Shown: in pieces, positions 9,062 through 18,031 of the stretch
How the letters are laid out: each line of letters begins with the position of its first letter
How positions within the stretch are numbered: position 1 is the stretch's first letter
Source of the DNA: VAZQ01 sp963771845
Lineage (GTDB): Bacteria > Pseudomonadota > Alphaproteobacteria > Rhizobiales > Xanthobacteraceae
Direction: 5' to 3'
NCBI GenBank assembly: GCA_963771845.1
Contig: CAVYVC010000004.1
Coordinates: 1-64,000, forward strand
Length of the DNA: 64,000 nt
Made by a program: the position numbers and the translations under genes
Notes under the pieces: generated by a model
Databases searched by the model: none
What the model was told of the DNA's origin: nothing
Seen by the model: only the letters and a program-made list of their open reading frames with translations

Positions 9062-10693
9062 TCAGTACACATCCTGCTGGTAGCGGCCGTTCTTCTTGAG
9101 ATCGGCGACGAACGCAACCGCCTCGTTGATGCTGCGCACGCCGAAGGTCGCCACGACATCGACCAGCGCGCGCTCCACATCCTTCGCCATGTGCTTGGCG
9201 TCTCCGCAGACATAAATGTGCGCCCCTTCGGCGATCCAGGCCCACAGATCGCGGCCGACCTCGCGCATGCGGTCCTGTACATAGATCTTGTGCTCGGCAT
9301 CGCGCGACCAGGCGAGCGTGAGCCGCGTGAGCACGCGCGCGGCTTTCATGCCGGTGAGCTCGTCCTCATAAAAGAAGTCATAGGCGCTGTGCTGGTGGCC
9401 GAAGAAGAGCCAGTTGCGCCCAGGCGCTCGCTTCGACATGCGTTCGTGCAGGAAGGCGCGGAAGGGCGCAATGCCGGTGCCCGGCCCGATCATGATGACC
9501 GGCAATGACGGATCGGCGGGCAGTCTGAAATGCTGTGCCTTCTGAACGTAGATCTTGACCCGTTCGCCCGGGCGGATGCGCTCGCCCAGAAAGGTGGAGG
9601 CCACCCCAAGCCGCGTGCGGCCGTTGACGCGATAGCGCACCGCATCGACGCAGAGCGCGATGCGCTTGGCGTCGACCGCAGGCGAGGAGGCAATGGAGTA
9701 GAGGCGCGGCTGCAGCGGGTCGAGCGCCTCGACAAAAGCTTCGGGATCGGGGCGCACGCCGGAGAATTTGTTCATGGCGGCGAGCACGTCGAGGCTCTCG
9801 GCGTCGCCATCGGGGTCTTCGCCGGACGCGAGTGCCCGCGCCTTCTGGCGCCGCTCCCCGCCGGTGAGATAGGAGAACAGCGTGAACAGCGCGTCGCCGG
9901 CGGTGCCGAGCGAGACGCCGTCGAGGAGCACGTCGCGCAGCGCGCGTCCCGCGATGGCTAAATCCGCCGGCGCTTTGAGCGCCGCGAGCACGGCATCCAC
10001 CAGCGCGGGTTCATTGCTGGGGTAAATGCCGAAGGCATCTCCGACCTCATAGGTGAGGCCGCAATCGGAGAGATCGAATTCAATGTGCCAGGTCTGTTTT
10101 TGCGAGCCAGGTTTGTTGAGACGCGCGCGGGACTGAAAAATCGCTTGCGCCGGCCGTTCGCGGGAATAGCCCGGGGTAACGGCCGGTGCAGCCGTAGCAT
10201 CGGCAGCCGAAGGGATCTCGACCCTGGTCGCCGGCGCGCTGCCGCGCTCCTCCTGCTGCAGCGCCTTGAGCGTGCGGGTTGTTTCCTTGCCGCCAGGCAC
10301 ACAGAGATTGAGCCGCTCCTCCTTGCGAAGGAAGATGGCGCCGGAATAGTCCTGACAATTGTAACCGCATTGTCCGCAGTCCTGTTGTCCCATGGCCGCC
10401 ATCAGGCGCGCGCGCAGCGGGCGGCCTTCGGCGAGCTTCATCCGGTCGGGAAGCGGCATGGCCGGGTCGTGCCAGGGCGCCTCGCCCACATCATCGTCGC
10501 TTGCTTCCTTCGTGAGCGGCGCGATACCCGAGAGCAAGGCCTCCGCATGCTCCGGCGAGAGCGCGGTGATGCCGTTGCCATCGAGACCGAGGAAGCCCGC
10601 GAAGAAACCGTTGAGCCAGGCGCGCTGCTCCGGCGAGAACGGCGCGCTTTCCGGCAGCAGCGGAGGCAACGGCGGCGGCACGCTCTCGCTCAC
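9062..10693 (-). CDS. Fe-S/FAD/NAD(P) reductase, sulfite-reductase-alpha-like, probable donor for nitrite/nitrate reductase
   Basis: This 543-residue protein resembles the CysJ reductase half but lacks a flavodoxin domain. In its place is an N-terminal Fe-S module near residues 100-135 (CGQCGYNCQDYSGA...LCVPGG). The FAD-binding domain follows (TYEVGDAFGIYPSN; RLYSIASSP), then the NAD(P)H domain (IMIGPGTGIAPFRAF; LFFGHQ; YVCGDAKHMAKDVE) and a C-terminal aromatic residue (YQQDVY) typical of CysJ/CPR. Its ATG overlaps the nirA stop by 4 nt (ATGA), so the two are translationally coupled. Electron transfer to NirA or NasA is inferred from this coupling; a role in sulfite reduction is the alternative. 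Confidence 0.88.
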   Translation of the reverse strand: MSESVPPPLPPLLPESAPFSPEQRAWLNGFFAGFLGLDGNGITALSPEHAEALLSGIAPLTKEASDDDVGEAPWHDPAMPLPDRMKLAEGRPLRARLMAAMGQQDCGQCGYNCQDYSGAIFLRKEERLNLCVPGGKETTRTLKALQQEERGSAPATRVEIPSAADATAAPAVTPGYSRERPAQAIFQSRARLNKPGSQKQTWHIEFDLSDCGLTYEVGDAFGIYPSNEPALVDAVLAALKAPADLAIAGRALRDVLLDGVSLGTAGDALFTLFSYLTGGERRQKARALASGEDPDGDAESLDVLAAMNKFSGVRPDPEAFVEALDPLQPRLYSIASSPAVDAKRIALCVDAVRYRVNGRTRLGVASTFLGERIRPGERVKIYVQKAQHFRLPADPSLPVIMIGPGTGIAPFRAFLHERMSKRAPGRNWLFFGHQHSAYDFFYEDELTGMKAARVLTRLTLAWSRDAEHKIYVQDRMREVGRDLWAWIAEGAHIYVCGDAKHMAKDVERALVDVVATFGVRSINEAVAFVADLKKNGRYQQDVY

Positions 10694-12468
10694 TGCGCCC
10701 CCTCATCTGCAAAGAGCTGTTTGAGGGCGTCGATCTCATGCCGCAGCGTGAATGCTTGAAAGCTCTCATCGGGCGATGAGCGCCGCGCCATGTAGGTTTT
10801 GAGCATGCGCTCGACCAGCGCGGGCACATCGTGCGCCTTCACGTCGGCAAAAATCTCGCGCGCGAGCGCAGCATTCGCGCCGAAACCTCCGCCCACATGC
10901 ACGTGATAGCCTTCGACGGTGTCGCCCTCCTCGCTGGTCGCGACCTTGCAGGCGAGCAATCCGATGTCGCCGATGTAGTGCTGGGCGCAGGAGTGATGGC
11001 ATCCGGTCAGATGAATGTTGACCGGGCCATCGAGCCTCACGCGGCTCTCGCACCAGCGCGCGATATCCTCGGCATGGCGCTTGGTATCGGAGGCCGCAAA
11101 CTTGCAGCCAACATTGCCGGTGCAAGCGACGAGCCCGGCGCGGATCGAATTCGTGCTCGTGGAGAGGCCGAGCGCTGCGATTTTTTCCTGCGCCGGTTGC
11201 ACGTTTTCGGACGCCACGCCCGAGATCAGAAGATTTTGCCAGACCGTGAGCCGGATATCGCCATCGCCGAGCTCTCCCGCGAGCGCCGCGAGTTCGCGCA
11301 TCTGATCGCTCGTCATCTTGCCAACTGGGAGCACGACGCCGATCCAGTGCCGGTCCGCCTGCTTCTGCCGGTGCACGCCGATATGGGCCTGGCGATCGCA
11401 AGCTGGACGGGGCAGCAAAGCCTCGTTGGGAACGCGATCGAGCTTGCGGCCAAGCTTTTCCTCGACGAGCGCAAGCACCTGCTCGAGCCCCATGCGGTCG
11501 ATGACATATTTGAGCCGCGCCTTGCTGCGATCCGTGCGGTCGCCATGATCGATGAAGACGCGCACAATGGCGTCGGCGACTTTAGTGGCGTCGTGCGGCC
11601 GCACCAGAATTCCGGTCGCGTGCGCAAAGTCGCGATGGCCGGTGATGCCTCCGATCATCAACCGGAACCAGACGCCTTGCGCGACGCCGAAGCCGTCCCG
11701 CACCGCGACCGCGGCAAAGCCGATGTCGTTTGTCTCCTCCAGCACGGGAATGATACCGCCGCCGTCGAACGCGACGTTGAACTTGCGCGGCAGCCCGTAA
11801 AGCGAACGGTCGTTGAGAATGTGAAAGTGCCACTCGCGCGCATAAGGCCTGCTGTCGATCAGCTCCTGCGGATCGATGCCGGCGGTGGGCGAGCCCGTGA
11901 CGTTACGGATGTTGTCGGCGCCTGAGCCGCGCGAGCACAGGCCGAGATCCTGCACCGCCTCGATCATGGCGACGGCGTTCTTCGCCTCGATCTCGCGCAC
12001 CTGCAGATTGGCGCGCGTCGTCACATGCGCGTAGCCGCCCCCGTAGCGATCGGCGAGCTCCGCGACGCCCGCGAATTGCCAATGCTTGAGGATGCCGTTG
12101 GGCAGCCGCAGGCGGCACATGTAGGAGTTCTGGTTCGGCGCCACATAGAACAAGCCGAAAAAGCGCCAGCGGAAATTGTCCGGCGGCTTGGGATATTCGT
12201 TATTGGCGGTCTGCGCCTTGAGCCGCTCGTAGCCGTCGAAGGGATGCAGCTCGCGCTTGAACTTCTCCTGGTCCGAGAGCTTTTGACCGGCCGCGAGCAC
12301 GCGGTCCTGGGAGCGGCGATGTTCGGCGTCGGGACCGTCCGGCACAGACGATTGCCTTGCCGTTGCAGGGTCGAGCGCGCCGCGCCCCGCGCGCGCGATC
12401 TGCACGCCGGCCGCAAGTCCCTCGAGATAGCGCTTCTGCTCGGGTGAAAAGTCCTCGGAGACGCTCAT
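10690..12468 (-). CDS. nirA: Ferredoxin-type nitrite reductase, NirA family
   Basis: This 592-residue siroheme/[4Fe-4S] reductase converts nitrite to ammonium with six electrons. It has two repeated ferredoxin-like and siroheme-binding halves. The cofactor cysteines are visible as CTGNVGCKFA and TGCHHSCAQHYIGDIG. An N-terminal extension with DPATARQSSVPD precedes the first half, as in alphaproteobacterial NirA. Sulfite reductase is the alternative, but the adjoining nasA and narK favour nitrite. ATG 12468 has no strong Shine-Dalgarno. The 322-nt upstream region holds the 16-nt element shared with narK and a dispersed repeat. Confidence 0.93.
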   Translation of the reverse strand: MSVSEDFSPEQKRYLEGLAAGVQIARAGRGALDPATARQSSVPDGPDAEHRRSQDRVLAAGQKLSDQEKFKRELHPFDGYERLKAQTANNEYPKPPDNFRWRFFGLFYVAPNQNSYMCRLRLPNGILKHWQFAGVAELADRYGGGYAHVTTRANLQVREIEAKNAVAMIEAVQDLGLCSRGSGADNIRNVTGSPTAGIDPQELIDSRPYAREWHFHILNDRSLYGLPRKFNVAFDGGGIIPVLEETNDIGFAAVAVRDGFGVAQGVWFRLMIGGITGHRDFAHATGILVRPHDATKVADAIVRVFIDHGDRTDRSKARLKYVIDRMGLEQVLALVEEKLGRKLDRVPNEALLPRPACDRQAHIGVHRQKQADRHWIGVVLPVGKMTSDQMRELAALAGELGDGDIRLTVWQNLLISGVASENVQPAQEKIAALGLSTSTNSIRAGLVACTGNVGCKFAASDTKRHAEDIARWCESRVRLDGPVNIHLTGCHHSCAQHYIGDIGLLACKVATSEEGDTVEGYHVHVGGGFGANAALAREIFADVKAHDVPALVERMLKTYMARRSSPDESFQAFTLRHEIDALKQLFADEGAQ

Positions 12469-12609
12469 GCCGGCTGCGCTATCAACTTCCGTGCCAGCCC
12501 GGCGAGTTCGGATAGAGCAGAGATTTCAGTGACTTAGCTTCAAGTCTCGGAAGCCGGTTTGCGCTTGGGAGCGCGGCCTGCTGACAATTCCCGCAGCCTG
12601 TGCAGATTG

Positions 12610-12625
12610 TTTGTGCAGTGCAAAA
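12610..12625 (-). promoter_or_regulatory. Second copy of the 16-nt element, upstream of nirA
   Basis: TTTTGCACTGCACAAA on the minus strand is identical to 6043-6058 upstream of narK and lies about 140 nt before the nirA ATG. Recurrence in the same orientation before two genes of one pathway supports a regulator binding site or a leader RNA element. Confidence 0.5.
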
Positions 12626-12670
12626 AATAGGCAAACATGGAGTAGCGAGTAGGCCGGATGAGCGAACGGG

Positions 12671-12755
12671 TCGGCGCGAAGCGCCGCCCGATGACAGGCT
12701 CCGCGATATCCGGGGACGATTTGCCCCACATGTCGCCGCGCTCATGTGGGCTACC
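12671..12755. repeat. Dispersed repeat, about 85-95 bp, copy 1
   Basis: Starts TCGGCGC-GAAGCGCC, has an invariant GCCCGATGACAGGCTCCGCG core, and ends CATG-GGGCTACC. It matches copy 2 at 25701-25795 over its length with small indels. It lies upstream of nirA and creates short antisense reading frames that are not genes. Confidence 0.85.
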
Positions 12756-12790
12756 GGCCGGCTAGACGTCAGGTGCCGCAAAACAGCGGA

Positions 12791-13246
12791 CTATCGTGCG
12801 CCTCGACCCGCCCGTTGTTTAGGTGAAGGCTGTGTCGCATCGGCCGATCCTTTGAGCTCTGCCGGCGTCACCTTACAATCGCCATTCCTGTCATAACGCG
12901 CGAACAAAGGATTTGGCTTGCTCACAAATTCTTCACGGCTGATACGCCCGTCTCGGTTGTCGTCGAAATAGGTGAGTTCTGCTTCTTTTAAAACGGGAGT
13001 CGCATGCTGGATCGTCTTGAATTCCGAAGCATCAACGTAGCCGTCACGATTACGGTCAGCCAGGTTGAAGATCCGGGTGGCGTACTGCTTCCATTCATCG
13101 CAAGTATAAATGCCATTGTGATCCAGATCCCATAGCTGCGCCGATAAAACCAGAGGATCGGCTTCGGGGGCATTCTGTGCAGCAGCCGGCACTATGGTGC
13201 CGCAAATAAGCAGCATCAAGGTAAGCTTTTTTCGCACGGGTTTCAT
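12791..13246 (-). CDS. Secreted EF-hand protein
   Basis: This protein of about 151 aa has a signal peptide (MKPVRKKLTLMLLICG..., Ala-Ala-Ala-Gln) and four EF-hand-like loops: DLDHNGIYTCDEW, DRNRDGYVDASEF, DDNRDGRISREEF and DRNGDCKVTPAEL. The first has Tyr where the usual hydrophobic/acidic order is relaxed and the last has Cys instead of Gly, so loops 2 and 3 are the best calcium sites. ATG 13246 follows AAGAGGATCTG. It is probably a periplasmic calcium-binding protein; no partner can be read from the neighbours. Confidence 0.85.
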   Translation of the reverse strand: MKPVRKKLTLMLLICGTIVPAAAQNAPEADPLVLSAQLWDLDHNGIYTCDEWKQYATRIFNLADRNRDGYVDASEFKTIQHATPVLKEAELTYFDDNRDGRISREEFVSKPNPLFARYDRNGDCKVTPAELKGSADATQPSPKQRAGRGAR

Positions 13247-13338
13247 CAGATCCTCTTCTTGCGAGAGCTCTGCTCTGCGCAAGAAGACATGGGCGTGTTC
13301 GCCGCAGAGAGTCACATGAGACTAAGCGTGCCGACGAA

Positions 13339-13749
13339 TCATTTCGGCGGAAGCGCAGCGGGCGGCGGAGGCTCAGCATAGGCGGGCGGAGGTCCGGCAT
13401 AGGCGGGCGGCGGAGGTCCGACATAGCCTGGGCAGACCTGCACGGGTGGCCCCGTAAAGCCGATGACGTGGCCCCAATTATCGTAGACCGGCCGGGATGC
13501 CCAGTAGCAACCGGGTCCGTAAACCGGCTGGGCGTAGCCCGGATACACCACATAACCGGGCGGCCGAGAGGCAATGATGGCGCCGGCGACCACGGCGCCG
13601 CCGATGACGCCCGCAGCAACGCCCGGTCTCCATCCTCCACCGCGCCAGCCCCATCCCCGGCGCCACTGGGCGGAGGCGTCGGTCGCAGTCGCCGCCAATG
13701 TCACTGCGATCGTCGCAGCCGCGACTAAGCTGAGGAGCCTCTTATTCAT
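13339..13749 (-). CDS. Secreted Gly/Pro/Tyr-rich small protein
   Basis: This 136-aa protein has a clear signal peptide (MNKRLLSLVAAATIAVTLA..., DASAQ). The mature part starts with Trp/Gly/Arg repeats (WRRGWGWRGGGWRPG), has a hydrophobic Gly-rich segment of about 17 residues (VAAGVIGGAVVAGAIIA), a Tyr/Pro section with two Cys, and a Pro-Ala-Tyr tail with repeated GPPPAYA units. Similar proteins of unknown function are common in Hyphomicrobiales. ATG 13749 has GGAGACACTGA upstream. Confidence 0.8.
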   Translation of the reverse strand: MNKRLLSLVAAATIAVTLAATATDASAQWRRGWGWRGGGWRPGVAAGVIGGAVVAGAIIASRPPGYVVYPGYAQPVYGPGCYWASRPVYDNWGHVIGFTGPPVQVCPGYVGPPPPAYAGPPPAYAEPPPPAALPPK

Positions 13750-14077
13750 TCAGTGTCTCCTTGGAGTTAGCGGGCGCTAAGCAATCGGACAGAATCGCCG
13801 TCGCAGACTGAGATGTCCTACGATCGTGGCCTTATGAGGAACCACGTTTAACGCCGGATATAAATTCCTTGCCTGTGCCTTGCTTGCAACAGGACGCGTC
13901 GTTCTCGTCTGGATATGGATCCCGAAGGTCACGGCTTGAGCATCCACGACACTGCAGCAGCACAAACTGTAATTGTGAAAGCGCCCGCGATCATAAAGGC
14001 AGCGATTTTGCCAAGACGGTCCAGCATTGTCGTGGCGAAATATTGCCCATCATGTCGCGGGCGCATGGAGATGCGAA
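13750..14077. other. Intergenic stretch without recognised gene
   Basis: Short frames on both strands here show no domain, signal peptide or ribosome binding site that I recognise. It separates the small secreted protein from the broken CpxP/Spy gene and marks the start of the decayed region. Confidence 0.5.
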
Positions 14078-14576
14078 CTACAGACGCTGTTCGCTAAATC
14101 GGCCGAGCATGGCTTCGCCATGGTGGAACCGGCCAAAGCCGGGGCGCGTTGGACGATACAGTACCGCGAATCGATGCTTTTGGTTTTCATCAAGGCTCTT
14201 ATAGAGGGGCTCAGTTGCGTCGGCCAATTTCTTCAACGCCGCTCCAGTATCGGACATGGCGGCCGCGCGTCGTCGTAACCGCTCGACTGGATCATTGCTG
14301 GGCGATGCATTGCGTATCGCTATTCTGCGCTCTAACCGCAGCTTAGAGAGGTCGCGTGCCGCTTGTTCGAAGGCTGGCCAGTTCCGTGCCTGCTCTGGCG
14401 TGAGCATGAAGTCCTGCTTTTAGACCCGCGAGCCGCGCCTCTCCCAATGCACGCAGATCCTCGGCGCTCGGTTGCCAGCGTTGCCCCTCACCGCGACGAT
14501 CGAACTGTTGAGCATGAACGAGCGAGGCTCCCGCGATAGCAAGTGCTGTCGTTCCGACGATGATCGATTTCCACAC
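14078..14576 (-). pseudogene. Spy/CpxP-like periplasmic chaperone, frameshifted
   Basis: Two minus-strand frames together make one Spy/CpxP family protein. The first (GTG 14576, GGAGGGG upstream) encodes the signal peptide and ...LGEARLAGLKAG; the second continues MLTPEQARNWPAFEQAARDL, the LTxxQ motif, and later LDENQKHRFAVLY, the second LTxxQ-like helix. One extra base near 14410 separates them. The product would be about 165 aa. A sequencing error is possible, but many neighbouring genes are also broken. Confidence 0.8.
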
Positions 14577-14697
14577 ATTCCCCTCCAACGCACGCCCCAA
14601 TGTGGGTAGTACAAAACGAAAAGCACAATGTTGCAAATTAAAGTTTTGTTAGATTAGGCAGCTTGGTTTTTTTCGCAGAATTAATGCCGTTCCGGAT

Positions 14698-14811
14698 GGC
14701 GTTAGCGGATTCCGTGCGTGGACGCAGTTACCCGACGCGGAGGGATTGACGGGGTGCGACTGTGGATGGTCCGGACTGCCGCACTATCGTGTGCACCAGC
14801 GCGACGATTGA
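14698..14811 (+). pseudogene. 3' fragment of a paralogue of the 19812-20237 gene
   Basis: The 37 codons encode GVSGFRAWTQLPDAEGLTG followed by CDCGWSGLPHYR, nearly identical to the last 37 residues of the protein at 19812-20237 and ending at an equivalent stop. No upstream part is visible. It is a remnant of a second copy. Confidence 0.8.
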
Positions 14812-15500
14812 AAAAGTGGATTTTGACGAAGTCGCCCTGATATTGCCTCAGGTGGCCATGGCAGAATTCAGGAATTAAGACGTCTTCCATGCGGCGACCC
14901 TGGTCAAAAAATTGAAACGGTCGAAAGAATGGATTTGGCTTTGAACAACGGCGGAGTGTGTGAGATTTGTGTGAGGATTTGAGGCAGACGGCCCGGATGT
15001 CTTCCATCACGCTTGCATGCTTGGCCTCTCCGGTCGTTCGCCAGATTGGATTAAGAGCAAGAACCCGGACGCTCCGGCGGTCAAGCGATTGGCTGAGGAG
15101 GATTGGGACCGATGGTCCGCCACAAAGCCGAGACGTTCGAGCCGGTGACCATGGGCTACATACGCGATCACGGCTGCCGAGACTTGCAAACATGAACGCT
15201 GACTGGCTGCAGTCATAAACGAGTACGCCCCCCTCCCAACCCCTCATTTCCCGAAATGCTGACGCGATCGCGAGGGGATCGGCTCCGTTTCGACAAATCA
15301 ATCCAAATTCGTCGCTAGCAACACAAAAGGTCAAAACTGTTGTCCATATTTGTTGTGGTCTGGACCTGCGTCAATTTCACGTAAACAAGCAAGAAGCAAT
15401 CTCAAGTCTAACAAAATGTTAATTTGCAAACATCGCTCTTTTTGCTTGTACTTCAGGCATCCGTGTCAGCTTTGCTTGAGCAACTGCGTTTGCGATTGCG
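14812..15500. other. AT-rich stretch without recognised gene
   Basis: The stretch is richer in A+T than the surroundings (especially 15340-15490). The 210-codon minus-strand frame across it overlaps the paralogue fragment in antisense and has no recognisable domain. Confidence 0.5.
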
Positions 15501-15556
15501 GATGTTAACGTCGTGAAAGCGGGTCTGAGTTTCAAGTTCGGCCCGGAGGCTTTTGA
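15501..15556 (+). pseudogene. C-terminal fragment of an Omp25/31-like outer membrane protein
   Basis: Encodes DVNVVKAGLSFKFGPEAF, matching the last strand of the outer membrane protein at 20897-21676 (NVNVVKAGLNFKFGPEGF). One T is missing before the expected stop, so the frame runs on. Only this tail remains. Confidence 0.65.
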
Positions 15557-15682
15557 CGCGACAAGCTGTGGTGAGTTCTTAAGCCGATCCCTCACTCTCG
15601 GCAGCAGAACTCAGCAAAACCAACGGCGAGAACTTAACGAAGTCGGCATCTCGGTGGCTGCGCTCAACCTTTGAGGCTGAAA

Positions 15683-15919
15683 ATGACAAGAGCAATCTTT
15701 CTCCTTTTGGTTGCAATGGTTTTCGGAGCTCAAACAAGTTCCTCTTCATCCACCTCAACACTTCTCGGCGCGCCGGGATCAGCCACACTTGGCACAATCG
15801 GTTCGACCTTGCCCAGCTCGAGCTCCTCCAGGGATCAAACTCTCAATCGGTCGTCGCGAGCCCTTCAGCCTCAAGCACATGAGATCCCCTTCCGCCATCA
15901 TTGTCTGCGACGAGGTTGA
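15683..15919 (+). CDS. Small Ser/Thr-rich exported protein (doubtful)
   Basis: About 78 codons start with a signal-like peptide (MTRAIFLLLVAMVFGAQ) followed by a Ser/Thr-rich part (TSSSSSTSTLLGAPGSATLG). After about residue 50 the composition changes to Arg/His/Gln, which suggests a frameshift; another frame continues with CDEVDLTGTLTNVEDVC and stops at 15980. I do not recognise the family. It may be a decayed small secreted protein. Confidence 0.35.
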   Translation: MTRAIFLLLVAMVFGAQTSSSSSTSTLLGAPGSATLGTIGSTLPSSSSSRDQTLNRSSRALQPQAHEIPFRHHCLRRG

Positions 15920-16098
15920 TCTGACGGGAACACTGACGAACGTAGAGGACGTGTGCAGCACGTCCGGCGGATTGAGGTGAGCCAGCGCCGTGCGCTTTAC
16001 CAAGTCCGGCAACTGATTCACAGGCTCTGTTTTCGCGTGCATTAAAGCGCTGATCATAAATTCCGGCGGCGACGCACTCGAATGCTACGAGGTGCGCC

Positions 16099-16242
16099 GT
16101 GATCGAAGTCAGCCGTTATGTCCTCGCGCTCATTGTCGCCGAGGTACATCTTTGGCCGTTGGGAGCGTCCTGGACCGGCCATGTTGCGGTGTTCGCTTTC
16201 TACACGTTAAGCGGATACCTGATGACGAGGGTTGCATGGCTT
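16099..16242 (+). pseudogene. Acyltransferase 3 family, N-terminal fragment
   Basis: The first 45 residues (MIEVSRYVLALIVAEVHLWP, then VAVFAFYTLSGYLMTRV) match helices 1 and 2 of membrane acyltransferases, including the GYLMTRV end of the second segment. Beyond about 16235 the similarity is lost in this frame. Normal members are about 350 aa, so the gene is a stub. Confidence 0.6.
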
Positions 16243-16511
16243 GTTCACAACGGTGCGATCAGGGCGGATTTGTACTCTGCCGCGCATGCGCACAGTGCTT
16301 CCGTCGTGTGCGAGCCTCCCGACTGGCGCAGCTTCGTCGCTACCCGACGCGTGCTCGGGTTGGCCATGGCCTGCCAGACCTCCGTAGCCAGTGCCGGAGT
16401 GCAGGTCTTCAGTCGGCCATCTCCCAATCCCTCTATACGGGGTGTGACAAACATGACCTGGCTCTTTCCCGCGGGAGAGACCGTCAGAGCGCGAATGGTT
16501 CGCGCTGTGCA

Positions 16512-16584
16512 TGGAGCGGACGGAAGGAGTTCGAACCTTCATCGTTCACCGGGAGGTGACGCTCTGCCGCTGAGCTACGTCCGC
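16512..16584 (-). pseudogene. tRNA-Gly(CCC)-like remnant
   Basis: The minus strand folds like a tRNA: acceptor GCGGACG pairs with CGTCCGC before TCCA, D-arm GCTCAGCGGCAGAGC, anticodon stem TCACC/GGTGA and T-arm GAAGGTTCGAACTCCTTC. The anticodon loop has only four bases (TCCC) instead of seven and the T-loop has one extra base. It is best read as a degenerate copy of tRNA-Gly(CCC), as left at the attachment site of an integrated element. It is probably not functional. Confidence 0.65.
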
Positions 16585-16934
16585 GTTCAGCTCCAGTATC
16601 GGACATGTGCCGCGTCCGAGGCCACTTCTGGGGAGTCGGCCGGGTTCCAATAACAGCTATGTCGCGGCTGGCATCGAACAAGACGGTGCTGCACTTATCG
16701 TGATATGCGGCACCGAACGGAAACTGCTGTCGATTGGCCCCGAGGAGCCGCGGGCACATTGGCCGAAGGGCGCGTCCATAGACATAGGTTCATATAGCTG
16801 ATGGGCACAAGGCCTTTTCTATTACCCCCCTCGCATGGTATCGTGGTAGAGCCGACGCGAGTGATTATAGAGAATGATACGACTTGCGAGCGATGGGGCA
16901 GGCCAGCAACTCCATTGCTATCAGCCGTTGGCGA
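16585..16934. other. No recognised gene
   Basis: The stretch lies between the tRNA-like remnant and the broken histidine kinase. It starts with an 18-base exact copy (16590-16607) of part of the CpxP/Spy pseudogene (14241-14258). No coding sequence can be supported. Confidence 0.45.
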
Positions 16935-17940
16935 TTATGCGCGCATCTTTCCGGTCGCGAACTTGCGCAAGGCGCTAGAACCGGTTTTGAACGCGTGCGG
17001 GGACCATTGCTGAAGATCTTTTCGTTCAAGTCTCCGAGTGGGGAGTTCGAGCGTGAACGTCGTTCCTGTATTCTTAGCGCTCTCTACCATAATAACCCCA
17101 CCGTGGGCTTCTGTAACTCCTTTGACCAAGGTGAATCCCAAACCCCATCCTTTTATAGCGCTATTTTCACTCTTTCCCAGTTCGTTGGAATGAGTGAACA
17201 CAATTTTCTTGATCCTCAATGGGAATCTCATGACCCTGGTTATGAACAAGAGCACTGCCCGATCGTTTCTTCGCTGCAGCTTTATGGTAATCGCAATGTC
17301 GGGTGCGCCATACTTAATGGCATTAGCCACCAAATTTGTCTCGCCTCTCGCAAATCCCGTTATCACCCCCAATTTCCCCAAATCGATTTATCGGCAGTGA
17401 AGTCGAGGCGGGCACGGTCCGCATAGACATTTCCTCGACCATCTTGCCGACTTCAACGCTAAGATCACAGGCCAGAAAGTCCAGCTTGATGGCCTTTCCG
17501 GTTCGCATACTACTGCACTTCCAGCAATATTTCAATCATTGCATCAGCTCGTTGTGCGCTGCAAAGAATCATCTCAAGGATGCGCTTATGCTTGTCAGTT
17601 TGCGCCGAAGTCGATGAATAAATTCAGACCCCATGTGGATTCCATGTAAAGGTTGGCGAATATCATGTGAAACGAGTGCAAGCACCTTTTCCATTGTTAT
17701 CGTGGCACGTTCGGCCTCTCGCTTGGCCTCAATAGACTGGCGAAATGCGGTCCGCAGCGAGGACGCGAGGCAGGCCACAAATACAGAAAGACTAACTATA
17801 ATAAAAAAATGCTCGTACCCGGCACGTGAATTTAGAACAGCCCCAATAGGAGGAATAAAGCTATAGTCCGCTGCCAGAGCTAGAATAACGGCGAAAGAAA
17901 CGGCTAAAAAAGCTCCGCAATAGAGTCCCGATAAAACCAA
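16935..17940 (-). pseudogene. Membrane sensor histidine kinase, frameshifted
   Basis: Three overlapping minus-strand frames give one kinase. The first has three or four membrane segments followed by the H-box VSHDIRQPLHGI; the middle one is a linker; the last has the HATPase N-box NLVANAIKYG, the G-box GWGLGFTLVK and the final TGTTFTLELP. At least two frameshifts separate them, so no full kinase can be made. Composition is more AT-rich than the window average, a sign of transfer. A further N-terminal membrane part may extend to 18070. Confidence 0.75.
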
Positions 17941-18031
17941 TTACGACTATGGTCAAAGACGAATAATGATAACCACCCGAAGCCTCATAAAGATAGCGTA
18001 AGCGCAAAAAACGTCCGGAGATTGTTGCACT

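Noticed and set aside
12482..12496. Sigma-54-like TGGCACGGAAGTTGA before nirA
   Set aside because: The start of transcription would fall at the nirA ATG itself, leaving no ribosome binding site, and the -12 box lacks GC.
14702..15334. 210-codon minus-strand frame
   Set aside because: It overlaps the plus-strand paralogue fragment at 14698-14811, lacks a ribosome binding site and shows no domain.
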